The notes beneath the pieces were generated by a model. The model did no database searches. It was not told where the DNA came from and was given only the letters and a program-made list of their open reading frames with translations. A DNA stretch of 64,000 nucleotides from Mesostigma viride (taxonomy: Eukaryota > Streptophyta > Mesostigmatophyceae > Mesostigmatales > Mesostigmataceae): contig RPFO01000392.1 of NCBI GenBank assembly GCA_009746045.1, forward strand, positions 585,452 through 649,451, given 5' to 3'. A program made the position numbers and the translations under genes. Positions 12,500 to 22,214 of this stretch are shown here, in pieces; position 1 is the first letter of the stretch, and each line of letters starts with the position of its first letter.

Positions 12500-15400
12500 C
12501 TAGAGCTTGTGCAGGGTTTTATATTCCTGCAGCAGGCGACTACACCCATCTAGCTCACTCTCCGTATACCAAACCTTATCTACTTCACTACGAGCATACA
12601 TCCACTTCACTTTATACTGACGCTGGGTACCGCGGCCCTTTTTGATATCTCTATGGGCCACGATGCTTTCTACTTCGTCTTCTACTTCCCCAGTGTCAGG
12701 GTTATGCTCTAAAGGGGCAGGCGCTAACTCCCTGCCAGCGAACGTACTAGGATGGTACAGTTTAAGCTGGCTCCTATGGAAGGTGTTTGAATGCGTTTGC
12801 CAGAGGTAGGGATATCGACTTTATATAAGAAATTTCCTACCCTAGACAACACATGGAAGGGTCCTAAGAAGGCGGGCCTAAGTTTGACCTTCAGTTCTGC
12901 TTCAAACTTATGAGCAAAACGGCCAACACGGGGGCCTTCTACTAATACTAGATCTCCTATTTCTATCTCAGGTGCTCGTCTATCTAAGGAGGCACGCAAC
13001 CTAGCAAGGTACTTAGCCTGAGCTTTTTGGTACCCTGAGATCGCGTGGTCATGAGCAGTTTTCATTCTATCTAGTAAGGACTGTACACCTTCTACAGTAT
13101 CTCGGGACACATCATCCTTGTCCCGTAGAGGACTAGCTAAGAGAGAGGTAGGGGTAAGGGGCTGTCTACCAGTATCTAAGAAGAAGGGCGTATATCCATG
13201 CGCAGCTTGGGGACAATTGTTGAGGGAGAACTCTACCAAACATAAATAATCCTCCCAATCACTACCCGAGCCATTAACATAGTGCCTAAGCGCTTCTTCT
13301 ACTACTCTATTAAGACGCTCTACTAAATGAGAGGAGGAGGAGTGGTAGGCAGTACCGTAGGTAACCTTGGTACCGATGGCAGCGAAAAACTGCTGCCAAA
13401 AATCTGAGGTAAATAATTTATCCTTATCACTAATAAACTGCCTACTCAATCCATGATATCTATATACATTATTGAGGTATAGGCGTGCGCAATCACGTGC
13501 GGTGAGTTCTAAAGGACACGGCACAAGATGGCACATACGAGTAAAACGATCTATGAACACAAGGATTTGGGCATTGCCCCTATCATTCTTTCTAAAAGGT
13601 CCTACAAAATCCATCATGATAGAATCCCAAGGCATGATGGGGTCAGGCAAGGTCCTAGGTTCTGCTATCTGTCCTACATTATTGGGTTTCATTTCCTGGC
13701 AAGATTGACAAGTTCTAACATACTCATCTACATCCTTATAAAGGGAAGGCCAGTAATAAGAGCGGGCTACTAGGTCCCGTACCCGTTTACCACCCTGATG
13801 AGCAGCTAAGTCATGCAACTCAAAGAGCAAGGAGGAGCGACAGATAGGAGGGACATACAGGCGCCATTGAGGGGGAGAATCTGCTATCTGCACATATAAA
13901 AACCCACCTACAAATTTACAAGGGTGCTTGCCTAATTGTTGGGGATGTGCAGCAATGGCAGCTAATGCTTCCGGCTCAGTGGCCGTAAATCTACTAATAA
14001 GGCGTTCAAGATCAGAGGTAGGCATCGCTACAGAAGTATCCAGAACAGGTTTAAAGAGATCTCCTACCGCCTTGCCAAAGAGAAGGGGAGGTCCTAGAGG
14101 GACTACGTTTTCATAAGACTTTCCTGACCTAGTCGCTATATGGCTAAGCGGTATAGAAATTTTATTTTTCCCCTCCCCCCCCACCGAGGCCACGGGAAGG
14201 GCCTCACACGGGAGAGAGAGTCCTACGTGAGAAAGGAGATCAGGCATGCGAACAGCTGTATGAAAGAGGTAGGCATAGGATTCATCATCAGGTAGTTCAC
14301 CATAAGGGGTTACACCCATAGTAGTAGGAACTAGAGTAGTATTGAGAACATCAAGGTCCTCGAAGAAGGAATAGTCTGCACGACGAGAGAGTGCATCTGG
14401 TACTATGTTATCTACACCCTTGACATACTGAAGTTTAAAAGGGGAAAACTGTGCTAAAAATTCCATCCAGCGCGCTTGCCGAGGGGTAAGGTTGGGTTGG
14501 GAGAGAAGATGGGTAAGGGGACGATGATCCGTTTGGATAACTAACCTATAAGGATCTAGCTCACAGGGTTCATTCAGGCAGACATCAAATTGAGCACCTT
14601 TAAGGAAGTGCTGCCACGCGTGGCAACAATACACCACAGCTAAGAGTTCCTGCTGGTGTACGGGATAGTTACGCTCCGCAGGGAGCATTGTCCTAGAGAT
14701 ATACTCAATTGGCTGTAAGCCCTGACCCTGATCCTGGAGAAGGACACCACCTATAGCTACTTTACTAGCATCTGTAGCCACAACAAAGGGTTTAGTAGTA
14801 TCCGGTAGGATGAGTACAGGAGGGGAAAGGAGTAGGGATTTTAGGCACTGAAAAGCCGACTGACATTCACTACTCCAAACAAAGGGGATATCCTTCTTTA
14901 ATAAATGATTAATAGGGGCTGCTATAGTTGCGAAACGCGGGATAAAACGCCTATAGTAAGAAGCAATTCCTAGGAAACTACGTACACCTTTAACGTCGGT
15001 AGGAGTAGGCCATTCCTGAATTGACTTAGTTTTATCCGGGTCGGTAGCGACCCCGGCATCTGACAGAACGTGCCCTAAAAATGGGACACTCCTACCCGAA
15101 CGCACTTTAGCACGGCGCGCCCACAAAGAATTTTCAGCCATTATTTCTAATACTTTCTTTAAATCACGTAGGTGCGTTTCAAAATCAGGAGAGTAAATAA
15201 GAATATCATCTAAGTAAGCTTGAGCACAAGAACGGTCATGCTCAGATAAAGAAACAGAGGAGAAGGAAGGATCCTTTAGATCAGAGGACACCTGAGGAAG
15301 ATGAGAATTTCCCATAACAGGTCTAAGCACTTCATTCATTAACATTTGAAAAGAGGCAGGCGAGTTACAGAGTCCCATAGCCGCTACTCTAAACTGGTAA

Positions 15401-16470
15401 TGACCAAAAGGGGTAGCAAAGGCGGTTTTATGGCAATCCTCAGGAGCTATCCGCAACTGCCAAAAACCATCCGCACAATCCAGTACTGTGAAACAAGTGG
15501 AACCTTTAACCTTATTAAATATATCATCAATACGAGGTAGAGGGTATTTAGACTTCACAGTAATATCATTCAACTTCCTATAATCAGTAACTAGGCGAAA
15601 CTTGCCATTTGGCTTAGGAACTAACAGGACACCAGCTGAGTAGGGGGAGTTACTAGGCTCTATCAATCCTGCTTCTAATAATGACACTAAAATCTGTTTT
15701 AGTTCCTTTAACTCGGTAGGGCCCATTCTATACATCGGAGAGTGCGTAGGAACTGCACCGTCCTTGATAACTACACGGTGTAAAACAGAACGAGGAGGAG
15801 GATAAGAAGGAGTCTTTTCTTCAAAAACCTTTGAGGAATCTATCACAGCCATGTATCTTACTATTTCATTTTCAGTAAATCCCACTCCTATTGTATCCAC
15901 TGTGTTTATATCTATATCCACACTATTATTAGTGATAGGTATCTCCTGTACTTCTAACTGAAGGAACATACATAATAAATATCCATATTCCTTTAGTTCA
16001 GAACGCAACTCATCATTGGACATTAATACTTCAGGTATAGGTCTTACAGGAGGATCAACAGGTGTAGGAGGAGTAATATCTACCAAGGATAAATTTTCCA
16101 ATCTATAATGACGTTCAGGTACCCAGTAAGAGCTATCTGGAAACCAAATGACCATGGTATCATAATTAATAGTAATCTTATTATCCTGGTGCCAATCTAA
16201 TCCTAGTAATACATCAGCGGTAGTGATAGGGCCTATAGTGGCCGTCAGGTTGACAGTACGTCCTTGTATAACCATGGGAAGGGACACCGTACCCGGGGAA
16301 TGACTGGTGCGACCATCAGCATAATGAACAGTAACGGGTTTGGTGTGAGGGGTAGGGACTAGTCCTAAACGCCTAACTAGGGCTCGCTCACAAAGGAGCT
16401 AGCCGCACCGCTATCTACCAACACAGAGACATTCAAGAGTTCATCAGCATGCAAGAAAGGGTCTACAACA
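12500..16470 (-). CDS. pol: Pol polyprotein: protease, RT, RNase H, integrase, chromodomain (two frameshifts)
   Basis: The main open frame (12724-16287) holds reverse transcriptase, RNase H and integrase in Gypsy order. RT shows TVLDCADGFWQL and the catalytic YLDD. RNase H shows VVATDASKVAIGG, the HQQELLAVV segment and TDHRPL. Integrase has the HHCC zinc finger (HDLAAHQGG...CQSCQEMKP) and the D,D-35-E core (MMDFVGPF, FISDKDKLF, a Glu in VERLNR), followed by a GPF/Y-like module. Two breaks flank it. Near 16381-16384 one C is missing compared with copy 2, so the protease (VDSGAASSF motif) is out of frame with RT. Near 12785 another shift separates integrase from the conserved stretch FHRSQLKLYHP and a chromodomain (VKWMYARSEV...WYTESEL) that ends at 12500-12502. 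Chromodomains direct integration towards marked chromatin. As read, this copy would make a protein lacking protease and chromodomain unless the shifts are assembly errors or recoded. Confidence 0.92.
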
Positions 16471-16630
16471 GTGTGAGGGACGGTTAAACCACCATTCAAG
16501 AACATAAGAGGACGCACACGTAGTGGTAGGGAAGATTCAGCTCCTACAGAGGTTATAAAAACAGGCAGGCAAAAATTTTTATCTGGGGTACTATCTAAGG
16601 ACCTGTCCAGGTTACCCCCGGCTGACAGGC

Positions 16631-18370
16631 CTACTGTTCCCCCTCCCCCCCCAAATCCATAGGAACTAACCCCGAAGAAGACCCTGGCGAAAAAGCCACT
16701 GCTGGAGGGTCACGAGGGAGCGAAGAGGGTGCGGGAGCCTGATTATCATAGGGGAACCCTGGGGATCCTGTCTGCACAGCATTCAGCCTACTAGGGGTAG
16801 CTGAAGGAATGCGTCCTGAAGTAGGACGAATAGGAGCACGCTGAGGGGTACGAGGAGGGCGAGCGTCGGGATGAGGGGGAGCACCCGAAAGGAACTTGGG
16901 GCACTCACGTTTAAGATGACCTACTTCCTTACAATGATAGCATGTGATATGAGAGACATCAAGGGCTGAAAGGTCAGTAACACAGATATCTAATTCTTCT
17001 ACATAGGAGTTCTCCTCCTCAGGGGTAAGGATAATATTATTAATACGGGAACGGGTAGGAAGAGAAGGGGTGGTGAAGAAATCTGCTACACGCAAGAGAT
17101 GCTGGCGCACATGCTTGAGGGGCAGATCAGTAAAACGGTAGGCAGAGAACTGGCGCTTGACTTCACGTAATAAGGGTCTACTGAGGCCTTGGAGGAAGCG
17201 AGCACGTACTTCTGCACCCGACAAATCCCTAATTCGTACCATCTGAGCATCAAACTCTTTCATATACTCCTTAAATGATTTAGTACCCTGCTGCAAGGTA
17301 CCAAAGGCTAATCTATCCTGCCAATCTGAATCAGGAGGGACTAAATGGTTCTCTAAACGCTTAAACAATTCTGCTACAGAGTTAGGGTAGGCATGAGAGG
17401 CCAAAGACTCACACTGAATGAGGTTAGCAAGCTCAGGAGTAATACAGGTTGTGAGATAGTGAGGAACTAATACAGCATCAGAAAGACGCCATCTATTATG
17501 ATTCTGCCACGACTCTGTGTTCTGGGTAAGCAACATAATAAAGGTGAAAAACTGTTGAGGGGTAGACTTGACATCCAGCTTGGGAAGGTTAGCAAAGAGG
17601 GGAAGAGCAGGGGGCTTAGGGGGATTAGAAGAGTCAGTTTTTCCCATAGGGCCACTATCTTCCACTGCTACATAAGCGGGATAGAAGGAAGGAAGAGGAA
17701 AAGTCTTGGGTAGGGGTCTAGAAGGGGCCACCGTTTCAGGCTGGTGCCCATAAGAGAAGGGGACAGTATATTGCTCACGAAGAGAGGAATAGGCAAAATG
17801 ATCATAATTTCTGTCATCTAAGGGCATGGTGCTGAAATCACTATTAACTTCTAAATCAGCCACACGGGTAGGGACCTGGGCTGCCTCATAGGCCGTCTCA
17901 GGGTAGGACCAGGAAGCAGGTGGGTAAAAGGGAACTGCACTAGGGCGCCCAGAAGGACCGACAGGGGCAGAGGCACGACCCGTGTTAAGAGCAGGCATGG
18001 AAGGCACAGGGTGGGAAGGAGGCCTAAAAACATTGTTAGTTAGTGAGGACCTGCTGGAGGGTTGAGCCAAGGTTGCAGGAGGGGCAGGGGCCTGGTTCAG
18101 GGTAAGGGAAGGGTCATCACTAAATCTGACTTGCATACGTTGACGTTGTTCATAGGTAGGAGGGGTAAGTGAGGGACGACGGCGACCATCAGCAAGAGGA
18201 GAAGGAGGTGAGGCACGAAGGTTACCTTGAGGAGTGAGATGGTGCACCGTTTCAAGTGAGTCCCGTCGGTTACCACGATTGTTGTTATGGTTGTTATTAT
18301 TATTATTATTATTACTCATAGTAGGAGTATTGGTAGGTATAGGCGACATGTTACCACCCACTGGATCCAT
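16631..18370 (-). CDS. gag: Gag polyprotein with a CCHC zinc knuckle
   Basis: One intact frame of 579 residues. The N-terminal half is low-complexity (Asn, Pro and Ser tracts, including a run of eight Asn coded by a TTATTA-type microsatellite). The middle (about residues 250-420) contains the retrotransposon-gag-like helical region with DWQDRLAFGTLQQG and VRARFLQGLSRPL. The C-terminal part has a zinc knuckle CYHCKEVGHLKREC (CX2CX4HX4C) that would bind genomic RNA, followed by a Pro-rich tail. It lies directly upstream of protease-pol but in a different frame. Copy 2 encodes the same protein, interrupted by a Kolobok transposon. Family gags form the cytoplasmic capsid. Confidence 0.93.
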   Translation of the reverse strand: MDPVGGNMSPIPTNTPTMSNNNNNNNNHNNNRGNRRDSLETVHHLTPQGNLRASPPSPLADGRRRPSLTPPTYEQRQRMQVRFSDDPSLTLNQAPAPPATLAQPSSRSSLTNNVFRPPSHPVPSMPALNTGRASAPVGPSGRPSAVPFYPPASWSYPETAYEAAQVPTRVADLEVNSDFSTMPLDDRNYDHFAYSSLREQYTVPFSYGHQPETVAPSRPLPKTFPLPSFYPAYVAVEDSGPMGKTDSSNPPKPPALPLFANLPKLDVKSTPQQFFTFIMLLTQNTESWQNHNRWRLSDAVLVPHYLTTCITPELANLIQCESLASHAYPNSVAELFKRLENHLVPPDSDWQDRLAFGTLQQGTKSFKEYMKEFDAQMVRIRDLSGAEVRARFLQGLSRPLLREVKRQFSAYRFTDLPLKHVRQHLLRVADFFTTPSLPTRSRINNIILTPEEENSYVEELDICVTDLSALDVSHITCYHCKEVGHLKRECPKFLSGAPPHPDARPPRTPQRAPIRPTSGRIPSATPSRLNAVQTGSPGFPYDNQAPAPSSLPRDPPAVAFSPGSSSGLVPMDLGGEGEQ

Positions 18371-18494
18371 TTTTGTTTAAGTAAATGATCAAAAATCTAA
18401 CTGAAAGCAACAAGGATAAAGGACAAGGCCTAATATAAGGCAAGGAAAGAAAAGGAAAAGATTTTAATGGCTTAAAAGAAGGAAACAATTTAAA

Positions 18495-18887
18495 TCAATC
18501 CTTTTTAACAACAGTAATGGATAGGGAACCGAATTCTAAGGTGAGAGGAGTATCTAAGCTAGATGAGGATGCAGCCCTCTTAGGGGGAGACGAAGGAGGG
18601 GTAGCAAAATCTAGAGCTTCTACAGGAGGGCGACCATGAGGAGTAGAACGTACGTGTAGGCCTAGATCTGATACGCTATGGTCTATAAGGAATTGTTGAG
18701 CTTCCTCGAAGGTAACAAATTTCTTATACCTAATTACATTATATGTACGATTTTGCACTATCTTCCTAGCATCTGACCAAGAGAGGAAAATGGCTGACCA
18801 TTGAGGGGTAATAACTACGTAATACTTAGCTAAACTATTATCACTAGATGAATGGGAAGGCGCAGTAAAAACACGACGTTGACTCAT
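18495..18887 (-). CDS. Small viroplasmin / RNase H1 N-terminal-like ORF upstream of gag
   Basis: A 130-residue protein begins at an ATG (18885-18887) between the 5' LTR and gag. Residues about 20-70 show the pattern of the caulimovirus viroplasmin / eukaryotic RNase H1 N-terminal domain: KYYVVITPQW, then SWSDARKIV, YKKFVTFEEAQQFL. That small fold binds RNA-DNA hybrids or double-stranded RNA in RNase H1. The C-terminal 60 residues are Ser/Pro-rich and polar. The ORF is retained in copy 2 (37939-38309) with about 85% similar sequence, so it is a regular part of this family rather than a chance frame. A stand-alone gene of this type ahead of gag is unusual. A role in reverse transcription or RNA handling is inference. 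Confidence 0.75.
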   Translation of the reverse strand: MSQRRVFTAPSHSSSDNSLAKYYVVITPQWSAIFLSWSDARKIVQNRTYNVIRYKKFVTFEEAQQFLIDHSVSDLGLHVRSTPHGRPPVEALDFATPPSSPPKRAASSSSLDTPLTLEFGSLSITVVKKD

Positions 18888-19400
18888 GATAACTCACCTG
18901 GCGTGTCTTGTGATGTCAAGCTAGACGAGGTAGGGGTAGGCGACTTAGCTGGACGATCTGGATCACCGAAAGAAGAAGGAGGGCGGAGTTTCCAGCTCTC
19001 GTCCTAAGTCAGCGGCCGGATATTCCAGCGCTCGTCCTAACACAGCGCCCCGTAACTCTGCGGGTGCGGCCGTCTAATAAAGCAGCAGCACAAGGAAAAA
19101 GGTGTAGGTACTGCGACGCTAATCGTCTCCGAACAGTAATACTCCCCTATCTAAGACAGGAAACAACCGTAAGCAGGAAAACAAGGCGAAGGACAGGCTA
19201 ACTACGAAAGGATTTATCCGCTGCGAGCAGGTCTAGCTTCTAGGTAGAGCGTGTCCCGAAACGGGCAGCACTACTCTCCTAGCTTGAAGGCGACCCGCCC
19301 ATTACCTATCAAGGAAGTGTCGACTTCTTGTTCCTGGACGCGGAAGGGGTCTTGAACAGGTGTATGTGGCAAGGGATAGTCGTCTCGTTCACTACCTACT

Positions 19401-19418
19401 GAAGTTCCTCCGGAACCA
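19401..19418 (-). promoter_or_regulatory. Candidate tRNA primer-binding site of copy 1
   Basis: One base after the 5' LTR end (CGTAACA) the minus strand reads TGGTTCCGGAGGAACTTC. TGG is the complement of a tRNA CCA end and the position is right for a primer-binding site. The segment is partly self-complementary. In copy 2 the equivalent site reads TGGACTCGGAGGAATTT, so the two copies may use different primers. I cannot name the tRNA. Confidence 0.55.
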
Positions 19419-19419
19419 T

Positions 19420-19992
19420 TGTTACGCCGCGGATATCTACCTCCACCTCTACCTCTAATGGGCCTGATACTACCTAAACTGGTCAGGCCTCCTCTACTCA
19501 ACCCTCTGGCGAAAGACGAACGTGACGGAGCTGATCTCAATGCATTAACGTAAGTGTTACTATAATACGCCATACAACCATTTATCAAAACCCGTTTACT
19601 CCAGGAATAGAGGAAGGAAACACAACTACACTGCCGTGACCCAAGCCTATATGTGTTAATTCATTTAACACACGCCGAGTGCACACACAAAGGGTAGGAC
19701 ACGCATAAATGGTCACCAACGGTCCAACACGCTCGGGCCGACATGGCCCTCGCCTACAGATGCACGCTGGTCCACTACATCTACTGATGCACGCTGGTCC
19801 ACTACATTCTACCACAGGATAAGGACCACTAGTAAAGTACGCGGCGCGGCGCCCAACGGCACCCAATGTACCACAGTACTGTTACGAGGACAATAATGTC
19901 CCGGTAGGAGCCTAAACGTAAACCTAGGGACAACCGAGGCAAAAGACCTAATTTACGTCCGTAACTACAACGAATTGTTACGCGACGTAACA
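19420..19992 (-). repeat. 5' LTR of chromovirus copy 1
   Basis: 573 bp, near-identical to 9196-9766, with the same TGTTACG/CGTAACA termini and followed by ACCAG (19993-19997). It should carry the promoter and RNA start for the minus-strand transcript. A TATAAT-like AT-rich patch lies around 19559, but I cannot place the transcription start. Confidence 0.95.
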
Positions 19993-20130
19993 ACCAGCGC
20001 AGGCCAGAAATGGGGAGACTAATCCGGACCATGGTAGCTCGAGCCTGCCGTGTATGTTTTGGTATCTTTAGTTCAAACTTAGTAGAATTTAGTAGAATCA
20101 TTCACGCCTTAAGTTGGGTTCACGCCTTAG

Positions 20131-20375
20131 TTAATTAATTTATTAGACTCGTGCTCCCGTTGACGGGGGAGTCGGTCACGGAGCATTAACCCCGATGGAT
20201 GGATGGATGGGTGCAAACAGTCGGTCGGTCCTACCGGTCTAATCTATCTACATCGGCTACATACATACTACATCTATCTAACAGCATTCTAACTACAACA
20301 TCTATCTAGGCAGCCGCACGCTGCCCTAGGGGAGCTATCTGGCGTGCCTCCCACGGGATTGCACATGCGGGCGCT
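20131..20375 (-). mobile_element. LINE 3' end with (TTAA)n tail, family 1
   Basis: A TTAATTAATTTATTA tract is followed by about 240 bp (from AGACTCGTGCTCCCGT to the GGCGTGCCTCCC region) that recurs at 49408-49605 with small differences. At the second site this sequence continues into LINE coding sequence on the minus strand, so here it is a heavily 5'-truncated copy of the 3' untranslated region and tail. It lies inside the inner inverted-repeat element (9076-20483). Confidence 0.65.
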
Positions 20376-20485
20376 TCCCCACTGCAAGGGGGGGCTGGTT
20401 GTCCTCTATGACCTGGGCCCACTTGGCTTAAGTTGACTTGACCCCTCAAAAACTTCGAACCCAACTTAAGGCGTGAATGCCTGTA

Positions 20486-21128
20486 ATGATGACTCAATTT
20501 GTACATAGGTGTCAGGCCATTTTTGGCCGCGCAGGAGGCCACTTTTTGCCAGGTCCGGAGTCCGGACCCGCTACGTGGCTTTAGGCGGCAAAATACGCAA
20601 GCTCCCCTGCCGGCGGCTGGCGCGCAGACGGACTTCAGTACCCGCCTGAAAACTGAGCGCGAATCTGCGCGAATTGACTACCTTGCGATTCCAATTACTG
20701 ATTTGCAGCTTGCGGACTGCGGTACGTACATCGGCGGTACGGTAGGCTGTAGCATGAAGGGCGCGGCACACGGCCCGGGACGTACGGCACTTTTGTGGTA
20801 TCATTACAGGTCTGACAGGTACTCACGCACTGTGTGGCGGCTCAGCTGGCTGGTTGCACCCGTTGGGGCTTCAGTTGGGCACCTGCATTGCGGCAGCCGG
20901 CCCGCCTTTCTCACAAAAATCATGAAAAGATTCCTGGTATGGAAAAACAGGCGAATGATGGACTTTCGTTGGCTTCGATCATGCTGCAGATGATGGAGAT
21001 AGGGCTTGACGAGAGCTGTCGAATGCCGTATAGCCGGAAGTCCGTGACAGGAGGAGGGGGTAGGATGCTAGCCTAATTCTACCGTTAAGTTGCGTAACTT
21101 GCGACGCCGAATTTCAGGCGTCGATCGC
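20486..21128. other. Interior of the outer inverted-repeat element; no gene recognised
   Basis: This is the part of the outer element to the right of the inner one. Two overlapping open frames of about 80-160 codons exist on the plus strand, but their composition shows no recognisable domain. I regard it as non-coding or too decayed to identify. Confidence 0.45.
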
Positions 21129-21202
21129 AACGCGGTAATGACTGTAAAGACCGACGGGCATTGTGTGGCCTGTACGCCGTAACTTTTTACTGAATTCCCA
21201 TT

Positions 21203-21430
21203 AATTAATTAATTAATTATCAACATCACTCCGTTGGGAGTAGATGTAGCACATAGCCCTGAGAAGGGGCTGATATGGCTTTTAATACATTCTAGGCTAC
21301 TTCATGCAAGGGTGGGAATGTAAGCTACCCCTGCTCTAGGTGCACCAGGGCACCTGCACCCTCATGGTCTATCACGCTATGCCCGGGTAAGGGGGGAGCA
21401 TGCCTGTGAGGGAGGAAGATCATCATGGCT
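21203..21430 (-). mobile_element. LINE 3' end with (AATT)n tail, family 2
   Basis: A TTAATTAATTAATTAAT tract is followed by CACTCCGTTGGGAG and a stretch containing ATGTAGCACATA. The reverse complement of this tail occurs at about 45017-45090, directly downstream of a LINE-like coding end. This is therefore a truncated minus-strand copy of a second LINE family. The right border is not clear. Confidence 0.5.
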
Positions 21431-21500
21431 ATACAAGAGCTAGGGCATGGCTTCTCGACAGAGAGCATCTCTCTGCATGCATGACATATAGCATGGCTAA

Positions 21501-22078
21501 TGTTACGTCCTGGCTCGACTCTATCCCAAACATCTCGCCTAACCTTACCTAAACTAGTGATGAGGCACCTACCTAGGAGTGAGGAGCTATATTGGCTATA
21601 AGACCTAGGACGCGACGACGCTGCTTCTCAATGCATTCCCTTATAATACGCCATATACCGAATAAAACCAGGGTACTACGAAGGAAACAATACTACACTG
21701 CATGCCGTGACCCAAGCCTATATGTGTTAATTCATTTAACACACGCCGAGTGCCATTCACGAAGGACAACTGCTGCATAAATGATCGCCGACAGGCGTGT
21801 ATGCTCGGGCCGACATCGACCCTCGCCCACAGGACCAACGCACGTCCACAAGGTTCACACGCAGGATAAAAGGACCACTACTAAAGTACGCAGCGCGGCG
21901 CGACTGCACCGAACCACCATACTGTACAATTGCCACGTCACAAGGCCCGGTACCGACCGGCCAAAAGGTCCTTACTACACGTAAGCCTAGGAAAGTCAGC
22001 GAACTGCTCCGGAATGGCTGAGGCAACAAGGGACCTAATTTACGTCCGTAACAACAACAAAAGTTACGCGACGTAACA
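21501..22078 (-). repeat. 3' LTR of chromovirus copy 2
   Basis: 578 bp, TGTTACGTCCTGG...GCGACGTAACA. It pairs with the interrupted LTR at 38830-41191. The low-coordinate third differs strongly from the LTR of copy 1, while the middle (CCGTGACCCAAGCCTATATG) and the other end are conserved. A polypurine tract (minus-strand GGGGGGGGAGG, 22079-22089) follows. Confidence 0.93.
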
Positions 22079-22214
22079 CCTCCCCCCCCACAAAGGTAGG
22101 GAGCCCTCTCCCTACGCACAGGGAGGAAACCAAGGGGTAGGAAAAACCTAATGCACCCAGCACACACCAACACAATCGACAGGCCATCCAAGATACAAAG
22201 CACCAACGTATTAA

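Larger units (their letters stand above)
9196..19992 (-). mobile_element. Ty3/Gypsy chromovirus LTR retrotransposon, copy 1
   Basis: This complete element has LTRs at 9196-9766 and 19420-19992, both beginning TGTTACG and ending CGTAACA, and is flanked by the 5-bp target duplication ACCAG at 9191-9195 and 19993-19997. The coding strand is minus, so the 5' LTR is on the right. Order from the 5' LTR: candidate primer-binding site, viroplasmin-like ORF, gag, pol (PR-RT-RNase H-IN-chromodomain), third ORF, polypurine tract, 3' LTR. Reverse transcriptase before integrase plus a C-terminal chromodomain defines a Gypsy chromovirus. The two LTRs appear almost identical, suggesting recent insertion, yet pol carries at least two frameshifts, so this copy is probably not autonomous. 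Confidence 0.95.
9076..20483. mobile_element. Inner TA-flanked inverted-repeat element, split by a retrotransposon
   Basis: A 22-bp terminal repeat beginning CAGGCATTCACGCCTTAA at 9076-9097 recurs inverted at 20462-20483, again with TA outside both ends (9074-9075, 20484-20485). The subterminal motif TTCACGCCTTAAGTTGGGT is repeated on both sides. The chromovirus copy 1 (9191-19997 with its target duplication) and a LINE 3' tail (about 20131-20375) lie inside it. Without these the element would be about 350 bp with no coding capacity, so it is a MITE-like element of the same general type as the outer one. Confidence 0.65.
8938..21146. mobile_element. Outer TA-flanked inverted-repeat element (nested host of copy 1)
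   Basis: CAGTCATTACCGCGTT at 8940-8955 is matched exactly in inverted orientation at 21129-21144, and each end is bordered by TA (8938-8939 and 21145-21146). Subterminal sequence around GTTAAGTTGCGACGCCGAA is also shared in inverted form. TA borders with termini starting CAG fit a Tc1/mariner-type non-autonomous element, but no transposase is present. Without the inner element (9076-20483) only about 800 bp remain. The rest arrived by later insertion. Confidence 0.6.
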
